Origin: Paenibacillus sp. FSL R5-0345
GTDB taxonomy: Bacteria > Bacillota > Bacilli > Paenibacillales > Paenibacillaceae
DNA: 64,000 bases
Reading direction: 5' to 3'
NCBI RefSeq assembly: GCF_000758585.1
Contig: NZ_CP009281.1
Coordinates: forward strand, 3,720,001 to 3,784,000
Shown here piece after piece: positions 34,880 to 43,687 of the stretch (position 1 is the first letter of the stretch; each line of letters opens with the position of its first letter). The position numbers and the translations under genes were made by a program. A model generated the notes under the pieces. It was not told where the DNA came from, did not search any database, and was given only the letters and a program-made list of their open reading frames with translations.

Positions 34880-35857
34880 TTATTTACGAACGACGGTAAA
34901 GCCCTTATCCTCAAGCAGTTCAATGATTCCATACTCACCCAGATAATGGAGAGCACCAACGACAATGAAATACTCTCCTTCCTTATTGCTATTTAAGTAA
35001 CCTTCAATCTTTTCAGCCATACCTATATTACGATCAGTCAGCATCACTTTTCCGTATTCTGGATCACTAAATAGGCTGTTAGTTATTTTGAGCAGCGTTT
35101 GTTCATCGCCTTTCTTCCACATCTCTATCAATTCGTCTGTTGGATCATTGATGACGCCAGAATTATAATCGTCTAGCGTAGTATTGAGACTCTTCTCCTG
35201 CCGCTCCTTAGAGAAGCCAGCTAAGGTCCCCATCTGGGATTCCTGAGTTTCTAGTCCTATTACCGGGATCTTGCGTTCAAGGGCTTTCTGAAGAAAATAC
35301 AGATCAATTCCTTCTTCTAGGTTGTAGTCTGCCTTCAATGCCATAACTGAAATATTTCCTTCCACCTGCCAAGGCTTAAACGCATCATACGCGTTGGCCT
35401 TCAAACCGTTCTTCATCAAAAACTCTTTTACTTTCGCATACGTTTCCTTGGATACATGATCTTTTAGTGTAGTGCCATCCTTATACATCATCATATCCAC
35501 AATCCTCTTCTGCTGCTCTTCATCAGGGGCTTTGGTAAAATCAATTTCAAGACCCAAATAATCCGCTTCTGCAAAAACTTTCTCATATTTCGAATGCAGG
35601 GGGTAGAAGTTATCATCCGTAAGATGTATTGATCCTACGAGGTAAACCGTCGTTCCGTTATTCTTCACTTCCCACATGAAACCACGAGCGCCATCAATTG
35701 TTACGTCTTTCATAGTAGGCGAATTTGATGCATTCTCGATCTCTTGATTATTTACCTTCGAGGCCGCTTGCTGTGGAGACTTCATAGAGCAGGCCCCTGA
35801 TACGAGGATACATACGGAAAGAATGAGCCATAAGACCGATCTTCTCCATTTTTTCAT
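34880..35857 (-). CDS. TraB/GumN-family lipoprotein
   Basis: TraB/GumN (TIKI-type) proteins are predicted metalloproteases. After a signal and lipobox (SGAC, Cys near 24 from the chosen start) the domain shows GSIHLTDD (first GxxH), EIDF, KPWQVEG, EEGIDLYFLQKA, GLETQESQM and the second motif VGALHYLG. Start is ATG after GGAGATATTCGAT; an in-frame ATG 27 nt upstream precedes that RBS. The protein would be anchored outside the membrane. It stands alone, with a dyad (35881-35904) at its promoter end. Confidence 0.88.
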   Translation of the reverse strand: MKKWRRSVLWLILSVCILVSGACSMKSPQQAASKVNNQEIENASNSPTMKDVTIDGARGFMWEVKNNGTTVYLVGSIHLTDDNFYPLHSKYEKVFAEADYLGLEIDFTKAPDEEQQKRIVDMMMYKDGTTLKDHVSKETYAKVKEFLMKNGLKANAYDAFKPWQVEGNISVMALKADYNLEEGIDLYFLQKALERKIPVIGLETQESQMGTLAGFSKERQEKSLNTTLDDYNSGVINDPTDELIEMWKKGDEQTLLKITNSLFSDPEYGKVMLTDRNIGMAEKIEGYLNSNKEGEYFIVVGALHYLGEYGIIELLEDKGFTVVRK

Positions 35858-36376
35858 ATCGAATATCTCCTTCCAATGATTCACATCAAATCGATCAGAT
35901 GTGATAACCGCTAATCTCCAAAATGCCGCCTTACTCTAGTGAATATCTAAGCTCCATTCCGTTGTGAATATATTTCTACTTACTTCGGACAGACCAAGCG
36001 GTACTACCCCAGTTGCGAGAACATTGTTTAATCTGCTGTCGTTTATCTTTTTTGTTCTTTGTCTGCTCTATATTTTTGATACTCTTCTATGTATGTTCTT
36101 TATGATGATTTCTTAATAATTAATTCATTGCACGCACTAAACACAGTCGTTTCCTAACTTTACTTTTATAACCATCCTCTTACTATTACTGGATACGATT
36201 AATTATGCATTATGGTTCCATTATTTTTATTCTTAATACTTTTTCAAATTGATGATGGTAGAATCGTCCAATATCCTTGCCTTGGGCTATGGAGCAAAAG
36301 TGAGAATGAGAATCCGGGTTAATTCAGGTATGCTGCGGAGTCCGGTGTTTTCAGAGATTATCGTATAAGAAAAACA

Positions 36377-36404
36377 GACCCGTCAAGCAATAGCTTGGCG
36401 GGTC
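36377..36404. terminator. Orphan terminator-like hairpin
   Basis: GACCCGTCAAGC pairs with GCTTGGCGGGTC around AATA, with a T-rich stretch on both strands (TCATTTTA; minus TCTGTTTTTC). No adjacent gene obviously needs it. Confidence 0.5.
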
Positions 36405-36507
36405 ATTTTATGTATGCTCTAATTCAAAGTATTTCCTGACAAGTTAGAGTATGGTCACTTTATGGACGCACATAATCCTCCACAAAACCTCCTAACCTTG
36501 CCACATA

Positions 36508-36544
36508 AAAAAACCCTCAACGCCACATTAGCGTCAAGGGTTTA
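36508..36544 (-). terminator. Terminator of glnRA
   Basis: Minus-strand AAACCCTTGACGC / GCGTTGAGGGTTT hairpin and TTTTT run directly after the glnA stop. Confidence 0.9.
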
Positions 36545-36550
36545 ACAGTC

Positions 36551-37879
36551 CTAGTAAAGAGTCATGTATTGCGCTCTTTCCCACTCGTGCACTTGCGTAC
36601 GGTAGATATCCCATTCGATTTCTTTCAGCTCGTAGAAGTGAGCCAGAGCATGTTCACCGAGAGCTTCGGTAATAACATGACTGCGGATCATTTCGCTAAG
36701 TGCTTCTTTCAAATCGGATGGCAAGCTTGGAATACCTTCTTCAATACGCTCTTCTTCAGACATCACATAGATGTTACGGTCAATTGGAGCTGGAAGATCA
36801 AGCTTACGTTTAATTCCGTCAAGACCTGCTTTCAACATAACAGCAAGTGCGAGGTATGGGTTAGCTGCTGGGTCCGGGTTACGAACTTCAACACGTGTGC
36901 TAAGGCCTCTAGAAGCCGGGATACGAATCATCGGGCTACGGTTACTTGCAGACCAAGCTACGTAGCAAGGAGCTTCATAACCAGGAACAAGACGTTTGTA
37001 TGAGTTCACTGTTGGGTTAGTAATCGCTGCAAAAGCACGAGCGTGCTTTAAAATACCTGCCATGTAGTAACGAGCAGTTTTGCTCAGACCCAACTTGTCG
37101 CTTTCATCGTAGAACATGTTTTCTTTGCCTTTGAACAAGGATTGGTGAGCGTGCATACCAGATCCGTTGATACCGAACAATGGTTTAGGCATAAAGGTTG
37201 CATGCAAGCCGTGTTGACGGGCTACCGTCTTCACAACCAGCTTGAAGGTTTGAATTTGGTCAGCAGCAGTAATCGCATCTGCATATTTAAAGTCAATCTC
37301 ATGCTGACCGGATGCTACTTCATGGTGAGAAGCTTCGATTTCAAAGCCCATTTCTTCAAGGGTCAATACGATTTCACGACGACAGTTTTCTCCTAGATCT
37401 GTTGGCGCTAAGTCGAAATAACCACCTTGGTCATTCAATTCCGTAGTTGGATTGCCTCTTTCGTCTGTCTTGAACAGGAAGAATTCAGGTTCAGGTCCAA
37501 CGTTCATAGCTGTGAAACCCATTTCTTCTGCTTCCTTCAGACAACGCTTGAGGATACCACGTGGGTCTCCAGCAAAAGGTGTTCCATCCGGCATGTAAAC
37601 ATCACAAATCAGACGTGCTACACGACTATCTGTCACCCAAGGGAAGATAACCCATGTATCAAGGTCAGGGAAGAGATACATATCGGATTCTTCAATCCGT
37701 ACGTAACCTTCGATGGAAGAACCATCAAACATCATCTTGTTATCAAGTGCTTTTTCCAATTGGCTAACTGGAATTTCAACATTCTTGATAGTACCTAATA
37801 GATCCGTAAATTGCAGACGAATAAAACGAACATTCTCTTCCTTGGCAATGCGTAAAATATCCTCTTTAGAAAAGCTCAT
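36551..37879 (-). CDS. glnA: Glutamine synthetase, type I-alpha
   Basis: Makes glutamine from glutamate and ammonia. 442 residues, the length of Bacillota GSI-alpha. Signature segments: [27 protein letters not shown], the ATP-site [41 protein letters not shown], and the Glu-flap PTVNSYK and [10 protein letters not shown]. The tail [11 protein letters not shown] is typical of Bacillus-type enzymes that, when feedback-inhibited, bind GlnR. Cotranscribed with glnR (33-nt gap). No adenylylation loop expected for this subclass. Confidence 0.98.
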   Translation of the reverse strand: MSFSKEDILRIAKEENVRFIRLQFTDLLGTIKNVEIPVSQLEKALDNKMMFDGSSIEGYVRIEESDMYLFPDLDTWVIFPWVTDSRVARLICDVYMPDGTPFAGDPRGILKRCLKEAEEMGFTAMNVGPEPEFFLFKTDERGNPTTELNDQGGYFDLAPTDLGENCRREIVLTLEEMGFEIEASHHEVASGQHEIDFKYADAITAADQIQTFKLVVKTVARQHGLHATFMPKPLFGINGSGMHAHQSLFKGKENMFYDESDKLGLSKTARYYMAGILKHARAFAAITNPTVNSYKRLVPGYEAPCYVAWSASNRSPMIRIPASRGLSTRVEVRNPDPAANPYLALAVMLKAGLDGIKRKLDLPAPIDRNIYVMSEEERIEEGIPSLPSDLKEALSEMIRSHVITEALGEHALAHFYELKEIEWDIYRTQVHEWERAQYMTLY

Positions 37880-37912
37880 GTGATCCTCTCCCTTTCAAAC
37901 TTCTATATATTA

Positions 37913-38323
37913 TTATTTATTAAAAAACCGGGATAACTCACCTTGAATCAAAGACACTTGTCCCGGTCTTTTACCGGAAACTAGTTCTTGCTTCAGCATT
38001 CGGTGTAACTGGGAATCGGATAGCTCTCTACGTCTAACCTCTGTATCAGGAGTAATAACAGTTGCTTCCTCGGATTCCTTAGAGACAGGATTCATCACTT
38101 GCTTAATGCCAGCAATATTAACACCCTTCTCTATCAGAGCTTTAATTTCTAATAGGCGCTCAACATCATTAAAAGAGAACAACCGCTGATTCCCCGACGT
38201 GCGTGCTGGTACGATCAGACTGTGCTGCTCATAATAACGAATTTGTCTTGCAGACAGATCAGTCAGCTTCATTACAATTCCAATAGGAAATAGTGCCATA
38301 TTTCTGCGGATTTCATCACCCAT
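37913..38323 (-). CDS. glnR: GlnR, MerR-family nitrogen repressor
   Basis: Represses its own operon and other nitrogen genes when feedback-inhibited glutamine synthetase signals excess glutamine. 136 residues: N-terminal MerR helix-turn-helix (ALFPIGIVMKLTDLSARQIRYYEQHSLI, wing GNQRLFSF), a dimer helix, and a C-terminal tail (SLIQGELSRFFNK) that in B. subtilis is the autoinhibitory, synthetase-contacting segment. First gene of glnRA with a near-consensus promoter. Confidence 0.95.
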   Translation of the reverse strand: MGDEIRRNMALFPIGIVMKLTDLSARQIRYYEQHSLIVPARTSGNQRLFSFNDVERLLEIKALIEKGVNIAGIKQVMNPVSKESEEATVITPDTEVRRRELSDSQLHRMLKQELVSGKRPGQVSLIQGELSRFFNK

Positions 38324-38360
38324 GACTCATCCAACCTTCCAATGATCTTTTTCTGATCTC

Positions 38361-38389
38361 ATTGTACATTTCCTAATACAGCGTGTCAA
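38361..38389 (-). promoter_or_regulatory. glnRA promoter with overlapping dyad
   Basis: TTGACA (38384-38389), 17-nt spacer, TACAAT (38361-38366) on the minus strand. A dyad TGTA-N10-TACA (38363-38380) overlaps the -10 and spacer. It resembles, but does not fit exactly, the GlnR/TnrA site TGTNAN7TNACA. Confidence 0.8.
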
Positions 38390-38406
38390 TGGTGTGTGAG
38401 ATATTC

Positions 38407-39660
38407 TTACAGCAATTTTCTATCACGCATACTTTGGAGCGCCATCAAAACGCCATATTTCACATGTGAATAAGTTAATCCACCTTGCATGTACCCAATA
38501 AAAGGAGCACGTATAGGTGCATCTGCAGATAACTCCAAGCTTCCACCCTGAATAAACGTACCTGCCGCCATAATAACAGGATGTTCATAACCTGGCATAT
38601 CCCAAGGCTCTGGTACCACATGGCTGTCTACAGCCGCAGCGCGCTGAATGCCCTGAACAAAGGCAATTAAGTGTTCTGGACCATCAAAGGAAACCGCCTG
38701 AATTAAATCTGTCCGAGGCTCATTCCACGCTGGCTTCGTCTCAAACCCGCAGCGCTGAAATACTGATGCAGCAAAAATGCTCCCTTTTAGTGCTTGCCCT
38801 ACAGTGTGCGGAGCCATAAACAATCCTTGGTAAAGGCCACGAGTTGTTCCTAACATAGCCCCTACCTCACCACCGATACCAGGAGCGGTTAGTCGATAAG
38901 CCGCCAATTCCACAAGATCCTGTCGACCACAGATATAACCGCCGGTCTCAGCAATACCGCCACCTGGGTTCTTAATTAACGAACCTGCTACCAGATCTAC
39001 ACCAACCTGTGGTGGCTCAAGCTCTTCGGTAAACTCACCATAGCAATTGTCTACAAATACAATAACTTCCGGTTTCATCAACTTTATCTTCGAAGTCATC
39101 TCACCAATTTCAGCTACTGTGAAAGAAGCACGCCAATCATACCCTCGTGACCTTTGGATTCCAATCACTTTAGTATTTTCGTTAATAGAGAGAGCTACCT
39201 CATCCCAATCAATCTTTCCTTCTGCCGTCAGAGCAACCTCTCGATAAGTGATCCCAAAATCAGCGAGAGAGCCTGTCCCATCGCCGGCATGTCCAATTAC
39301 CTTATGTAGGGTATCATACGGACGTCCTGTGATATACAGCAGCTCATCTCCTGGGCGTAACACACCAAATAGAGCTGTTGATATCGTATGTGTTCCTGAA
39401 GCGAAATGTGGGCGTACCAAAGCAGATTCCGCACCAAAAACGTCAGCATAGACAAGATCCAACACTTCACGGCCACGGTCATTATACGCATACCCCGTTG
39501 AACCGGCAAAGTGAAAATCACTGACTTGATGACGCTGGAACGCTTCTATAACCTTCCACTGATTCTTATCTACAATACGATCAAGGGCTTTGACAGCGCC
39601 TTCTATTTCAACTTCTGCGGCCTCTGCCGCGCTCAAAATATCCTCTGCAAAAACTACCAT
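38407..39660 (-). CDS. ynbB: YnbB-like PLP enzyme (methionine gamma-lyase/aluminium-resistance family)
   Basis: Fold-type I PLP protein; the family is named for methionine gamma-lyase similarity and aluminium resistance, but its physiological reaction is uncertain. 417 residues with HFASGTHT (cofactor loop), YDWRASF, VDNCYGEF (Asp204, pyridine N), and the PLP Lys230 in GSLIKNPGGG. Sits between hflX and glnR exactly as in B. subtilis. The only in-frame ATG near AAGGAG is 13 nt away, a long spacing. Confidence 0.9.
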   Translation of the reverse strand: MVVFAEDILSAAEAAEVEIEGAVKALDRIVDKNQWKVIEAFQRHQVSDFHFAGSTGYAYNDRGREVLDLVYADVFGAESALVRPHFASGTHTISTALFGVLRPGDELLYITGRPYDTLHKVIGHAGDGTGSLADFGITYREVALTAEGKIDWDEVALSINENTKVIGIQRSRGYDWRASFTVAEIGEMTSKIKLMKPEVIVFVDNCYGEFTEELEPPQVGVDLVAGSLIKNPGGGIAETGGYICGRQDLVELAAYRLTAPGIGGEVGAMLGTTRGLYQGLFMAPHTVGQALKGSIFAASVFQRCGFETKPAWNEPRTDLIQAVSFDGPEHLIAFVQGIQRAAAVDSHVVPEPWDMPGYEHPVIMAAGTFIQGGSLELSADAPIRAPFIGYMQGGLTYSHVKYGVLMALQSMRDRKLL

Positions 39661-39793
39661 TCGTTCTTATTCGCTCCTTACATTTACTTGCCATCATAAT
39701 GACAGAAAGCGGCAGTTAACTGACGCTTTCTAGATTAGCTATTATTTTATACCTATATACGCAGCATTTCCACTTTAGGAATAACTGACAAGA

Positions 39794-41083
39794 TTACTGC
39801 AGGTCCACAAAATCAGCAAGCATATAACCCCATTTGTCATAATCCTCTTTGTTGAGACGAACGTTATAGAGCACATCGTTCTCGTCATAAGTCGTTTCCA
39901 GAACTTCACCCACCCTATAGAGCAAGGAAGAAATGTCACCTCGGTCTCCGGGAATACGGAAGTTGAGTGTGTCGCCAGCCAGTTCATCGGCGATCATTTC
40001 GGTAATCCGAGTTAAATCTTCAGGATTAAATGCACTGATCTTCAAGTACCCTGTACCTGTTGGCAACATTTCCAGTTGTTCAGGCTGACACAGATCGATT
40101 TTATTAAAAAGTACGATTTGAGGAGTACTAGCTGCACCTAAGTCCTGCAAAATGGTTTGAACAACCTCCATCTGCTCCTCACGCATTGGTGAAGAGGCAT
40201 CCACCACATGCAGCACCAAATTGGCCTCATTGACTTCCTCCAGCGTTGCACGGAAAGAAGCGACTAGATCATGCGGAAGATTCTGAATGAAGCCTACAGT
40301 ATCCGTGAGCACAACCTCTTTACCACCTGCTAGTTCAAGAACACGTGAAGTAGGGTCCAGTGTGGCAAACAACTGGTTTTCAATATAGACATCCGCATCG
40401 GTAAGTTGCTTAAGCAGCGTTGATTTCCCTGCATTCGTATACCCAACAAGTGCGACTTGCACCGCTCCCGCCTTGCGGCGACGCTCCCGATGTAGCTCCC
40501 GAGTCTTAACTACCTCATCAAGCTGACGCTTCAGCTCCGTAATCCGATCACGAATATGCCGGCGATCGGTTTCCAGCTTACTTTCACCCGGACCTCTGGT
40601 CCCAATCCCGCCACCTAGTCTAGATAAGTTCTTGCCTTGGCCAGAAAGCCGGGGTAACAGATAGGACAATTGTGCCAGCTCAACCTGAATAATCCCTTCT
40701 CGCGTCTTCGCACGCCCCGCAAAAATATCCAGAATAAGCTGCGTCCGGTCAATAATCTTAAGATCCAGAGCCTCCTCAAGGTTCCGTACTTGGGCTCCGG
40801 ACAATTCTTGATCAAAGATAGCTGTATTTGCTCCGAGAGCATCAGCAGCCATCCGTAGCTCTTCTACTTTACCTTTACCAATAAACCATCTAGAATCAGG
40901 CGTTTCCTTGTTTTGACGCAGCACATCCAGTACTTCAACACCTGCCGTTTCAGCCAATTGCACTAATTCCTGCAGAGAAAGCTCTGGATCAATTCCTGTT
41001 CTTTTAATTTTATCTGTGACGAGACTTACCAATATCGCTCGATCTTGTACATCTGTTTCCGTATCATGCGTAGTTATTGCCAT
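39794..41083 (-). CDS. hflX: HflX ribosome-associated GTPase
   Basis: HflX splits stalled or hibernating 70S ribosomes after stress. 429 residues: N-terminal HflX domain with RWFIGKGKVEEL and the Gly-rich RLGGGIGTRGPGE, a coiled helical linker (about 180-205), then the G domain with G1 GYTNAGKST, G3 DTVGFI, G4 NKID and G5 ISAF. Start is the ATG 10 nt after GGAG, not the ATG inside the spacing. Operon partner of ynbB (133-nt gap). Confidence 0.95.
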   Translation of the reverse strand: MAITTHDTETDVQDRAILVSLVTDKIKRTGIDPELSLQELVQLAETAGVEVLDVLRQNKETPDSRWFIGKGKVEELRMAADALGANTAIFDQELSGAQVRNLEEALDLKIIDRTQLILDIFAGRAKTREGIIQVELAQLSYLLPRLSGQGKNLSRLGGGIGTRGPGESKLETDRRHIRDRITELKRQLDEVVKTRELHRERRRKAGAVQVALVGYTNAGKSTLLKQLTDADVYIENQLFATLDPTSRVLELAGGKEVVLTDTVGFIQNLPHDLVASFRATLEEVNEANLVLHVVDASSPMREEQMEVVQTILQDLGAASTPQIVLFNKIDLCQPEQLEMLPTGTGYLKISAFNPEDLTRITEMIADELAGDTLNFRIPGDRGDISSLLYRVGEVLETTYDENDVLYNVRLNKEDYDKWGYMLADFVDLQ

Positions 41084-41123
41084 GTATGTCATGCTCCTTA
41101 TGACGGTGATAGTTTCCTGTAAA

Positions 41124-42089
41124 TCATAATTTAAAATCTTCAGTTCGAAGCGTCATTAATTCCTGCTTGCCTGGGCTGGTACTTTCATACTGGTTAAGCA
41201 GTCTTACAGCCTGACCCCGAACAGCTTTTTCAATGGCGTTGCGAACATACCGCGCATTACTGAAAGCATGAAGACTCTCCGTCTTCTCTACTAACAAATG
41301 CTGCTTTAACTTGAGTATCGCCTGTGGCATCAAAATATAGTCGCGATCCTTTGCCATTAGTTCAGCAATCTGCAACAGTTGGTCGATCGTATAATCAGGA
41401 AATTCTACTTGTATTGGAAACCGTGAAGGCAATCCAGGATTACTCATCAAAAAATACTCCATCTCCCCAGAGTACCCCGCTAAGATAAGTATAAATTGAC
41501 TGCGATGATCCTCCATGGCCTTGACCAACGTATCAATCGCTTCTTTTCCAAAATCCTTTTCCCCGCCACGAGCAAGGCTATAAGCCTCATCAATAAACAA
41601 AATGCCGCCCAAAGCCTTTTTCACCAGATCACGAGTCTTCTGTGCAGTATGACCAATGTATTCGCCGACAAGGTCAGCTCTCTCCACCTCAATGAGATGT
41701 CCTTTGGTCAGCACACCCATACGTTGGAACAGCTTGGCTACGATTCTAGCTACTGTTGTTTTACCCGTTCCGGGATTCCCTTTAAAAACCATGTGATATG
41801 CTTGCCCACCGCTTGCAAGTCCTGCCTCAGCACGCATTTGTGCAATCTGTAATAAAGCGTAGATTTCAAAGACTAGCTCTTTGATATTGTCCAGACCCAC
41901 TAAACCTTCCAATTCTTGTGTTAACTCTTGGAATAAGCTAGTGTGGCCGTGATTTTTTGGAGGCAGTGGCCGACTCTCTCCAGTAGGGTGAGTTATAGCC
42001 GGAGGCTCTTGACTCCGCAATACAATGTTGATTTGTCGAGACGGTCTTTCTTCCTCCCGTCCACTGGCCGCTGCTACGCGTCCGCTCAT
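41124..42089 (-). CDS. spoVK: Stage V sporulation protein K, AAA+ ATPase
   Basis: CbxX/CfxQ-type AAA ATPase required for spore maturation in B. subtilis. 321 residues: a disordered N-terminal ~40, then GLVGLDNIKELVFEI, Walker A GNPGTGKTTVAR, pore-like YIGHTAQKT, Walker B GGILFIDEAYSL, sensor/arginine segments FILILAGY and GLPSRFP, and a C-terminal lid. Start ATG follows GAGGTGATACCG. Precedes hflX by about 40 nt, the conserved spoVK-hflX order. Confidence 0.93.
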   Translation of the reverse strand: MSGRVAAASGREEERPSRQINIVLRSQEPPAITHPTGESRPLPPKNHGHTSLFQELTQELEGLVGLDNIKELVFEIYALLQIAQMRAEAGLASGGQAYHMVFKGNPGTGKTTVARIVAKLFQRMGVLTKGHLIEVERADLVGEYIGHTAQKTRDLVKKALGGILFIDEAYSLARGGEKDFGKEAIDTLVKAMEDHRSQFILILAGYSGEMEYFLMSNPGLPSRFPIQVEFPDYTIDQLLQIAELMAKDRDYILMPQAILKLKQHLLVEKTESLHAFSNARYVRNAIEKAVRGQAVRLLNQYESTSPGKQELMTLRTEDFKL

Positions 42090-42182
42090 CGGTATCACCT
42101 CATTATCCAGGGCTGACTACTCTTATCAAGTCTATTCCATCAAATGAAGTGTTATTAGAAGATTCGGGATTTTTTGGACAAA

Positions 42183-42839
42183 TCACAGGAATAGCTGCTG
42201 AAGCTTCCATTTCGTATAGGCTAGAATCTCACGTGTTTTATGTCTTGTCATCGAAAGTACGGTGGATTCTGTAAGTCCCAGCTCAGGTTTCACATATCCA
42301 AGCTCGTCAGCAATTTCATGAGCCCGCCACCCATGATAGGTATGCGTAATGATTATCGCTGAAGACAAGCTCTCACGCGCCATAATCTCTTTACTATACA
42401 AAAGATTCTCGTAAGTGCTGGTAGCTTCATTCTCTACAAAAATGGCGCTATCCGGCACGCCTTTAGCAACCAAATAGTTACGCATTCCTTGAGCTTCGGT
42501 ATATTGTAAATCAGGTTTATCTAAACCACCAGAAACAATAAGATGCGGGAACATCCCTTCTTCATAAAGCTTCAGTCCGTAATCCAGTCTTTCCTTGAGT
42601 CCAGGGCTTGGCTCATCCCCCCACATCGACATGCCAAGAATGATCCCAACTTCCGCCTTTTGCATAGGATCCGTCGTGGCAGCTTTATTAATATTGTTTA
42701 ACGCATAAGCACACCACAACAATCCAGCAATCACAATAATCGATAAAGCGATAAACAACGTTCGTTTCGACCAGAATCTGCGTTTTTTGGAAACAATCCG
42801 AATCGGGGAAGACCCTCTTCCGTAGACGTACCATTCCAT
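42183..42839 (-). CDS. YdcF-like DUF218 membrane protein
   Basis: 218 residues. One N-terminal transmembrane helix (about 29-48 from the start used), then a DUF218 domain: VGIILGMSMWGD, LDYGLKLYEEGMFPHLIVSGG, GVPDSAIFVENEATSTYENL, IIITHTYHGWRA. DUF218/SanA-YdcF proteins are linked to envelope functions and SAM binding in E. coli; the activity is unsettled. Start ATG 10 nt after GGAGG, 4 nt past the DUF402 stop, so translationally linked to it. Confidence 0.85.
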   Translation of the reverse strand: MEWYVYGRGSSPIRIVSKKRRFWSKRTLFIALSIIVIAGLLWCAYALNNINKAATTDPMQKAEVGIILGMSMWGDEPSPGLKERLDYGLKLYEEGMFPHLIVSGGLDKPDLQYTEAQGMRNYLVAKGVPDSAIFVENEATSTYENLLYSKEIMARESLSSAIIITHTYHGWRAHEIADELGYVKPELGLTESTVLSMTRHKTREILAYTKWKLQQLFL

Positions 42840-42843
42840 TTCT

Positions 42844-43398
42844 TTATTTCCTCCTGAATTCTCCATGATGAAATAATTCGGCACGATGCTTCAAAGATAG
42901 TGAGAAATAAGGGAAAGCATGAGCATCGATGCCGCGTAAAATAGTATTGGCTGTCTCCCAGGCGAGTTTATAATCACTCTCGGAAATATCTTCCCTCTCC
43001 AGCGCTTCCTCTAATTCATCCTCATCAAGCAAGAAAACCTCGCCGTTCCAAAGCACAACCACATCCAGATACAAATCATCAAACCATGGAACGCCTTGGT
43101 CTGTGACGCCCTGCACCTTGCAGGTGTCTATGTACCATTGAATGATATTTTGCCGTTCGTCGAACATAGCCGTCACAATATAGTGACTGTCTTTGGGGAA
43201 ATATTGCAGCCAGGAATAACCTTTATCCGCAATACGATATGTATGCCGTCCATAGCTCTTCCACAGTGGTTCTTTCAGCCCGTAGATGGTATAAAGCGTA
43301 ATATATCCGCTGAATTCCCGGCTCTCCACATAGCGGCAGGCAAAATGGCGACGCGTAATCCGGCGCCAGTTGGCCCGGTCTCCGAATTTACGTTTCAT
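42844..43398 (-). CDS. DUF402-domain protein (NtdP/FAU-1-like)
   Basis: 184 residues. C-terminal half carries the DUF402 signature: QWYIDTCKVQ, WFDDLYLDVVVL, GEVFLLDEDELEEAL. The family includes B. subtilis NtdP, a nucleoside tri/diphosphatase, and an RNA-binding archaeal protein. Acidic residues Asp/Glu of DDLYLD and DEDEL would bind metal. The N-terminal part is basic and different from NtdP, so only the family is claimed. Single promoter gene followed by the YdcF-like gene. Confidence 0.85.
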   Translation of the reverse strand: MKRKFGDRANWRRITRRHFACRYVESREFSGYITLYTIYGLKEPLWKSYGRHTYRIADKGYSWLQYFPKDSHYIVTAMFDERQNIIQWYIDTCKVQGVTDQGVPWFDDLYLDVVVLWNGEVFLLDEDELEEALEREDISESDYKLAWETANTILRGIDAHAFPYFSLSLKHRAELFHHGEFRRK

Positions 43399-43604
43399 AG
43401 AAATTACCCTCTCCAGTATGGTGTCTTCAGCTTAACACATTTAGCGGATACACTCAAAACATCCCGTAAAATACAACCAATTATTATCACAATACAATTC
43501 GCAAATTAAGGAGTTGTAATTAGTAATGTAGCTGAAATGGTTGAACAACAGTCGTTTCGAGAACCATCTTCTTCAAGGAACATATTAATCCTGCTCAAAT
43601 AAAA

Positions 43605-43648
43605 GAAGCTGTCTCATTAGTAGCATTCACTACTTTTGAGACAGCTTC
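43605..43648 (-). terminator. Terminator of the penicillin-binding protein gene
   Basis: Perfect GAAGCTGTCTCA / TGAGACAGCTTC arms with an inner AGTAG/CTACT stem, and TTTTATTT on the minus strand. Confidence 0.85.
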
Positions 43649-43687
43649 GGGTAAAGAATAGCTTAACTTCATAAATTCTAAGCGTGT

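Larger units (their letters stand above)
35858..36550. other. Long intergenic region between TraB and glnA
   Basis: 693 nt without a convincing gene. Contents: a dyad TCACATC-N10-GATGTGA next to the TraB start (35881-35904); AT-rich sequence; a stretch (about 36280-36365) richer in GC with short interrupted reading frames that could be a gene relic; an orphan hairpin (36377-36404); and the glnA terminator. Confidence 0.5.

Noticed and set aside
36280..36365. Possible short gene in the TraB-glnA gap
   Set aside because: All frames are broken within tens of codons; at most a relic.
34746..36544. Repeated CCCTCAAC...GTCAAGGG hairpins as a CRISPR or mobile repeat
   Set aside because: Only two copies, both terminator-like; the shared glnA codons explain them as a duplicated gene end.
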